From Thalassoglobus sp. JC818 (lineage in GTDB: Bacteria > Planctomycetota > Planctomycetia > Planctomycetales > Planctomycetaceae): a stretch of DNA of 64,000 nucleotides. Shown piece by piece: positions 60,452 to 64,000 of this stretch. The stretch lies in the NCBI RefSeq assembly GCF_040717535.1, contig NZ_JBFEFI010000013.1:39309-103308 (forward strand), in the 5' to 3' direction. The position numbers were made by a program, and so were the translations under genes. Each line of letters opens with the position of its first letter. The first letter of the stretch is position 1. The notes below the pieces were generated by a model. It was not told where the DNA came from. It searched no databases and was given only the letters and a program-made list of their open reading frames with translations.

Positions 60452-61264
60452 ATGATCGACCGCATCATTCCACCGCTCGTGGTGGCCTTCACGTTGACAC
60501 AAGCGACAGTGCAGGCCGAAGTGCCGTTTCTCTCCGCAGATGAACTCAAGAGCGACTCATCGCACATCGTCGTCGGCAAAGTCCAAGCAGTCTACTCAAC
60601 GAGCGAAGAACGAAAGAACTGGCAAGAGACATCCTCTGTTGCCGAGATCATGGTCTCTGCCGTCGAGAAAGGACATGACATCAACGTCGGCGATACCGTC
60701 TATGCCCACTATTGGAACAAGAAGTGGATCGGCGACGGAGAGCCAGAACCACATTCCGGCGGACATCGCAGCGTCAGCAAAGGTGAAGTCGTCCGAGCAC
60801 ATCTCGAACTCAAGAATGGAACTTACGAAGTCCTGCTGCCAAATGGTTTCGTCTCAGTGAAGCCCGACGAAGAAACTGCCAACGCAACCGCTGACAAAGC
60901 TGCTGCCGACGACCTCGCTGCCATTCAAGGGAAGTGGGTTCGCACTGTTGAAACGAATCGAGGCACGTTTCAAATCTTGAAGGTGCACAACGGAAACACG
61001 ACAACACTCACAATCACCGACTCCAACGGACGAGTGATCGAAGAGAAAAAATCGGAGTTCCGCCTCGAAAGGACAGACAACGTCCACATCTTTACATTCT
61101 TCAACAACGCCTTCACAGCGGGCCCTAGCAAAGGCCGCTCCGACAATGCACCACAATCATACATCTACCGAGTCACAAACGATTCATTCATCGAAGTCCG
61201 CGGAATCATGATCGGCGACAACTCCCCACTCTCCGCATTCACCTGGAAGCGATTGAAAGAGTAA
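60452..61264 (+). CDS. Exported hypothetical protein with TIGR03067-like domain
   Basis: A 270-residue exported protein of unknown function. ATG 60452 gives a signal peptide (MIDRIIPPLVVAFTLTQATV, cleaved near residue 22); the frame also has ATG 60395, but that N-terminus is not signal-like. The first half (about 25-150) contains SSHIVVGKVQAVYS and VGDTVYAHYWNKKWIG, probably a beta barrel. The second half (about 165-270), from LAAIQGKWVRTVETNRGT to FIEVRGIM, resembles the planctomycete TIGR03067 domain. It is the last plus-strand gene before the minus-strand small-gene tract. Confidence 0.72.
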   Translation: MIDRIIPPLVVAFTLTQATVQAEVPFLSADELKSDSSHIVVGKVQAVYSTSEERKNWQETSSVAEIMVSAVEKGHDINVGDTVYAHYWNKKWIGDGEPEPHSGGHRSVSKGEVVRAHLELKNGTYEVLLPNGFVSVKPDEETANATADKAAADDLAAIQGKWVRTVETNRGTFQILKVHNGNTTTLTITDSNGRVIEEKKSEFRLERTDNVHIFTFFNNAFTAGPSKGRSDNAPQSYIYRVTNDSFIEVRGIMIGDNSPLSAFTWKRLKE

Positions 61265-61279
61265 GCTTAGTTGCCCCTC

Positions 61280-61345
61280 GAAGGCATGACTGGGCATGAC
61301 AAACAAGCAGCCACGCTGATTGCGCCCGGCGTCGTGACTCCGGCG
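61280..61345 (-). repeat. attC-like imperfect repeat 3
   Basis: Between the stops of the exported protein and the lipoprotein gene. CCCGGCGTCGTGACTC (61325-61340) nearly matches CCCGGCGTTTGACTC in repeat 1, and its inward partner GACTGGGCATGAC (61288-61300) can pair with it imperfectly. It lies 16 nt past the 3' end of the lipoprotein gene, as attC sites do in integron cassettes. It is weaker than repeat 1. Confidence 0.4.
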
Positions 61346-61355
61346 CGAAGCACTG

Positions 61356-61928
61356 CTATTCCTCACTCTCACTATTCTGTGGAGCGACAAAGAACAGAAA
61401 GACGTAGGCATCGTCTTCGATCACTACGGGCAACGTCGTCGAACTGCTCCCCGAATCATCGTTTGAGCGCGTGTCAATCGCGAGCATCGAAACAATTTCT
61501 TGACCTGGATATCGAAAGGTGGCTGCTTCTGACGGCGGTTCGAATGTGTGATTCGTAACATGTGACTCTCCAGCCCTCAGCGTCCCAAGCCCAGTCTCAA
61601 CGAAGCTTTGCCGAATCTTATCGCTGACATCACCACGAAACACAGCCATTTGTTCCATGGCAATGATGTCACCGCGATCGAACGCGATTTGGTACGCCGT
61701 TGCGAGATCTTCTTTGCTCTTCGCAGGAAGCAGTGAGCGTGCATCGTCCGCCACGATCTTGCGTTTCTCGGCCTGTTCAGCGTCACTCTTCGCGTTAACT
61801 CGCTCCAGCATCTCTTTACGCTTAGTGCTAAACGAGTCTTCAGCCGACTGCTGATCACAACCAGTAAACATTAAGAGCAGACAGATTAACCGATAACATT
61901 TGCGAAAACGCGATTGCGATGAAGTCAT
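61356..61928 (-). CDS. Small hypothetical lipoprotein
   Basis: A 190-residue predicted lipoprotein. ATG 61928 gives a basic start (SSQSRFRKCYR), a short hydrophobic core and a lipobox LLMFTGCDQQ. The mature part begins with a Lys/Glu/Ala-rich helical stretch (KRKEMLERVNAKSDAEQAEK) followed by an undefined domain. I recognise no family. The frame remains open up to 62117 but that segment overlaps the next gene's 3' end and has no signal features. It is the leftmost of the same-strand small genes flanked by attC-like repeats. Confidence 0.6.
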   Translation of the reverse strand: MTSSQSRFRKCYRLICLLLMFTGCDQQSAEDSFSTKRKEMLERVNAKSDAEQAEKRKIVADDARSLLPAKSKEDLATAYQIAFDRGDIIAMEQMAVFRGDVSDKIRQSFVETGLGTLRAGESHVTNHTFEPPSEAATFRYPGQEIVSMLAIDTRSNDDSGSSSTTLPVVIEDDAYVFLFFVAPQNSESEE

Positions 61929-62088
61929 TTCATTCAACCAGTTTGAGCGATCGTTTGGTCCTAAGCGGAAAGATAGACTTGCTATCTCCCCAAAGCTGAA
62001 CCGAGGGTATTCCCAACAACACTGGCAGTCAAACCCGAGCCAGAACTCTCGAAATCGTTGCATAGCTGCACAGCCAGATATAGCTCGC

Positions 62089-62505
62089 TCACTCAGTCTT
62101 TGATTTGTGATCAACAATAGACTTCGACGAAAGAATTATTCGACCGATTTGTGACTCAAAGCTGTTGCGGTAAATTGGTTCATTGGGAACGATAAACGAA
62201 AACTGGGCTGGTGTCGAAGCTGCAACTTCTTCGAGCGAGACACCGAACTTAACTTTGACGCGCTTTAGACATTGCTCCGATTCACTCGGCCAGTCGAATT
62301 GACTGGAGTACTCAATCCCATCCAAGTCAGCCAGCGATTGTGGCCATGCCTCATGGGTATAAACATACTCCAGAATCACTGAAGTAACCGCATGAGATGC
62401 AAGCAAGTTCAGCGTCGCTTCTTTTTGAACTTTCAAGCTGTACGTAATGAACCCGGCAATCGACGCGACGACCAGCAAACCGACAACTAAGAAGAAACGC
62501 CTCAC
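62089..62505 (-). CDS. Small membrane-anchored hypothetical protein
   Basis: A 138-residue protein with one N-terminal helix (FFLVVGLLVVASIAGFITYS) and a soluble C-terminal domain. The layout and the length of the first helix recall minor pseudopilins, but no GFxxxE processing site is present. The start is GTG 62505, supported by GGAGG 5-6 nt upstream. That ribosome-binding site lies inside the end of the 65-codon frame, so the two may be coupled by the GTGA overlap. No family is recognised. Confidence 0.6.
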   Translation of the reverse strand: MRRFFLVVGLLVVASIAGFITYSLKVQKEATLNLLASHAVTSVILEYVYTHEAWPQSLADLDGIEYSSQFDWPSESEQCLKRVKVKFGVSLEEVAASTPAQFSFIVPNEPIYRNSFESQIGRIILSSKSIVDHKSKTE

Positions 62506-62699
62506 TTGACCTCCAATCTTACAGGGACGAGTGCCACACCCTCACTCACATAGGCAAGCTGTAACCGATCCTTCAAAGTCGAGTCGATATTGTCCTGCCG
62601 AGTCGCGACACGACAGCTACTCCCGTAACGCCACCCGACGCAGTATTCTTCCAGGCTCGAAGACCACCGAAAAGGCCTCTCGGAAACTGTGGGTGACAT
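62502..62699 (-). CDS. Possible small protein (65 codons)
   Basis: An open frame of 65 codons whose stop overlaps the GTG start of the following gene by 4 nt (GTGA). It has no recognisable domain. The overlap with a strong ribosome-binding site favours coding, but length and composition (many Ser/Arg) are unconvincing. It may also be the remnant of a longer gene. Confidence 0.3.
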   Translation of the reverse strand: MSPTVSERPFRWSSSLEEYCVGWRYGSSCRVATRQDNIDSTLKDRLQLAYVSEGVALVPVRLEVK

Positions 62700-62706
62700 G
62701 CCTCAA

Positions 62707-62803
62707 AACAAGGCAGTAGGGAAAGCAGTACGAGACTGAGTCGAACACTGATACATGTTCACACTGCTTCGTGATGAGCGCGTGGTACCCGGCTCCCGTT
62801 CAC
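62707..62803 (-). repeat. attC-like imperfect repeat 2
   Basis: Aligns over about 73 nt with repeat 1 (roughly three quarters identical, by eye), for example GTTCACACTGCTTCGTGATG against GTTCACCCTGCTTCGCGATG. It begins with an AAC triplet (62707-62709) and includes CCCGGCTCCCGTTCAC (62788-62803). Its outer arms pair poorly, unlike repeat 1. It overlaps the 3' end of the VanZ gene and encodes that protein's last residues. Confidence 0.5.
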
Positions 62804-63298
62804 TGCATGGTCATTGGCGTTTCTTCGCTTCAGCCGCATCAAAAGTATCAATCCAGCAGTACAGACACCGAGACTGTCGATTAAGACATCGTAAACGGTG
62901 CCAAAACGATCTGGGATGAACGATTGATGCCATTCATCCGATGCCGCGAACGCGATGCAAAAGAGCATTGACCCGATGATTGTCCCAGGTGTCAGCTTGC
63001 CGCACCACCGTTTCAGCGACGCTGTCAGGATAACCATCAGAATCGCGAATTCAGCAAAGTGCCAGCCTTTGACAATTGCAAACCAGGAAACACCCCAAAA
63101 CAGGGCGAACCGTTCCATCGATTCCTGTCCCGCACCGGTAATCGTGGCAACCAATGTGAAAAACTCATTGGGCCGAATCACCGTGCATGATGTTCCAAAG
63201 ATCAATGCGAGCCACATGCAAAACAGAAGCGGAAACAGCCAATGACGTTTCCGGAGGACCGGCGGACGAACTTCTTCGCCTACTTGATTTTGAGCAAT
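62759..63298 (-). CDS. VanZ-family membrane protein with probable ATT start
   Basis: A 179-residue VanZ-like protein. The C-terminal core FAASDEWHQSFIPDRFGTVY followed by DVLIDSLGVC is the family hallmark, with four predicted helices; VanZ proteins are linked to teicoplanin resistance in some species, but most are of unknown role. ATG 63217 would cut into helix 1. Reading upstream, RKRHWLFPLLFCMWLALIFG completes the helix, and the only initiator after AGGAG (63306-63310) is ATT 63298, spaced 7 nt. There is no in-frame ATG, GTG or TTG in that stretch. The last codons derive from an attC-like repeat. Function in this organism unknown. Confidence 0.75.
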   Translation of the reverse strand: MAQNQVGEEVRPPVLRKRHWLFPLLFCMWLALIFGTSCTVIRPNEFFTLVATITGAGQESMERFALFWGVSWFAIVKGWHFAEFAILMVILTASLKRWCGKLTPGTIIGSMLFCIAFAASDEWHQSFIPDRFGTVYDVLIDSLGVCTAGLILLMRLKRRNANDHAVNGSRVPRAHHEAV

Positions 63299-63325
63299 GT
63301 CGATTCTCCTCGAGCAAAGAACGTT

Positions 63326-63420
63326 TACGTTAACCGGGCATGTCCATCGAAACCGAGTTGAAGTCGATCCACGTTCACCCTGCTTCGCGATGAGAACATG
63401 GCACCCGGCGTTTGACTCAC
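63326..63420 (-). repeat. attC-like imperfect repeat 1
   Basis: Outer arms AACCGGGCATGTCCATCG (63332-63349) and 63388-63412 are complementary apart from several unpaired bases on one arm, with AAC and GTT at the two ends. An inner arm pair (63357-63364 with 63371-63378) follows. This layout of conserved AAC/GTT triplets, imperfect palindrome and extrahelical bases is that of an integron attC site. It lies between the 3' end of the right-edge gene and the start of the VanZ gene. The outer 7-mers deviate from the RYYYAAC/GTTRRRY consensus. Confidence 0.55.
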
Positions 63421-63457
63421 TTCACAAGAGCGACGTAGTACGCTGCTCACAAAAAGC

Positions 63458-64000
63458 TCACTGAATCCTGATTGAAGTTTTTTCGGAAAGTTCACATGGT
63501 AGAAGTTCCCTTGACAAGCTCGCTCCACCTAAAGTGCAGTTACTGAAAATCGCACCTTTCAAGTGAGAGTTGTTGCAGACCAACTCCTCTAGCACCCACT
63601 CGGGAATCTCAACTCTACTAAAACTAACAATGCTTGGCTTCATCCATGACAAACCATTCCTTGGTTCTTCCGACGGAAATCCAGATTCTTCAAACCAGAT
63701 GTAGGCTGGCCGAAACGCATTCCTTACAGCTTTCTGGCCACTGACTGTTGTGAAGGGATTTATTTCACAACTGTTGATTGTTACAGCGTCGACATTTGGA
63801 ATTTCGGATAAATACTCGATGTCATCATGTGAAAGCGACGAATCGAAAATGGCGAGAGTGTTCAAAGAGAGTATTTCCGCCAAGCGAGTGGCCCTCAAGG
63901 TTGCACCTTCTCTCAATCCGAACGCAACACTCTCAACCGCTTTTCCAGATACAATTCTGTAGATTTCCGAGGACGAGTATTTTCTTCCACTCAAAGCTAG
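63458..64000 (-). CDS. LRR-like hypothetical protein (partial, runs off right edge)
   Basis: At least 180 residues on the minus strand. The codons up to the window edge remain open (the apparent start at 63994 is only an in-frame TTG), so the N-terminus is probably missing. Segments such as LNTLAIFDSSLSHDDIEYLSE and VDAVTINSCEIN have leucine-rich-repeat character, and CNNSHLKGAIFSNCTLGGAS looks like a pentapeptide-type turn. No family can be named. The attC-like repeat 1 begins 38 nt past its stop. Confidence 0.55.
   Translation of the reverse strand, partial: LALSGRKYSSSEIYRIVSGKAVESVAFGLREGATLRATRLAEILSLNTLAIFDSSLSHDDIEYLSEIPNVDAVTINSCEINPFTTVSGQKAVRNAFRPAYIWFEESGFPSEEPRNGLSWMKPSIVSFSRVEIPEWVLEELVCNNSHLKGAIFSNCTLGGASLSRELLPCELSEKTSIRIQ

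Noticed and set aside
63325..63528. 67-codon minus-strand frame across attC-like repeat 1
   Set aside because: It overlaps the end of the right-edge gene in another frame and is mostly repeat sequence.

Overview
The window looks like the chromosome of a planctomycete (phylum Planctomycetota, probably order Planctomycetales; I cannot fix the genus). The evidence is family content: a planctomycete cytochrome C / DUF1549 / DUF1553 protein, a PVC-type dehydrogenase with a C-terminal haem c domain, two Cys-type sulfatases, a DUF1571 protein, a firmicute-type HemQ, and many lipoproteins and Ala/Glu-rich proteins. Base composition is moderate and even, and the long genes are intact. I see no phage, transposase, rRNA or CRISPR.

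Layout. 1-3044 (minus): YqiJ-like membrane protein, flotillin, and the first codons of a DUF3686-type ATPase cut by the left edge. 3287-6111: cobalamin adenosyltransferase, PfkB sugar kinase and an Ldh/malate dehydrogenase-family enzyme. 6165-13797 (plus): a tightly spaced surface-redox cluster of two large c-type cytochrome proteins, a small lipoprotein between them and a YfcE-like phosphoesterase. 13933-22253: aldehyde dehydrogenase, enoyl-CoA hydratase, MATE exporter, the three-gene proton-translocating transhydrogenase and an EamA-like membrane protein. 22347-28753: HEAT protein, esterase, endonuclease IV, LRR lipoprotein, GNAT, prepilin peptidase and shikimate kinase. Within 17.9-26.9 kb lie three copies of an ~83-bp intergenic repeat. 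29103-36490: FtsX-like permease, FHA-GGDEF cyclase, HemQ, TatD-like hydrolase and a degenerate receiver protein. 36688-41937: two overlapping sulfatases, a GlcG fusion, nitroreductase and an rRNA methylase. 42138-46768 (minus): predicted PPi-type phosphofructokinase, then pepP-accB-accC. 46769-52701: a lone secretin and two exported proteins. 52899-59830: a giant CcsBA cytochrome c synthetase, a lipoprotein, a Tat-exported DUF1571 protein and a small histone-like protein. tRNA-Asp is at 60046.

From about 61.3 kb to the right edge the character changes. Small unrelated genes (lipoprotein, short membrane protein, VanZ, LRR-like) all lie on the minus strand, and related imperfect repeats sit at or just past three of their 3' ends. 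This resembles an integron cassette array and is the most unusual part of the window.

Functional links I infer: the CcsBA synthetase would mature the c-type cytochromes of 6-13 kb, and HemQ would supply haem; the sulfatases, secretin, prepilin peptidase, esterase and surface lipoproteins fit a polymer-degrading, secreting lifestyle; transhydrogenase, AccBC and enoyl-CoA hydratase serve redox balance and fatty-acid metabolism. Two genes (a receiver at 36074 and VanZ at 63298) appear to start with the very rare codon ATT behind good Shine-Dalgarno sequences.
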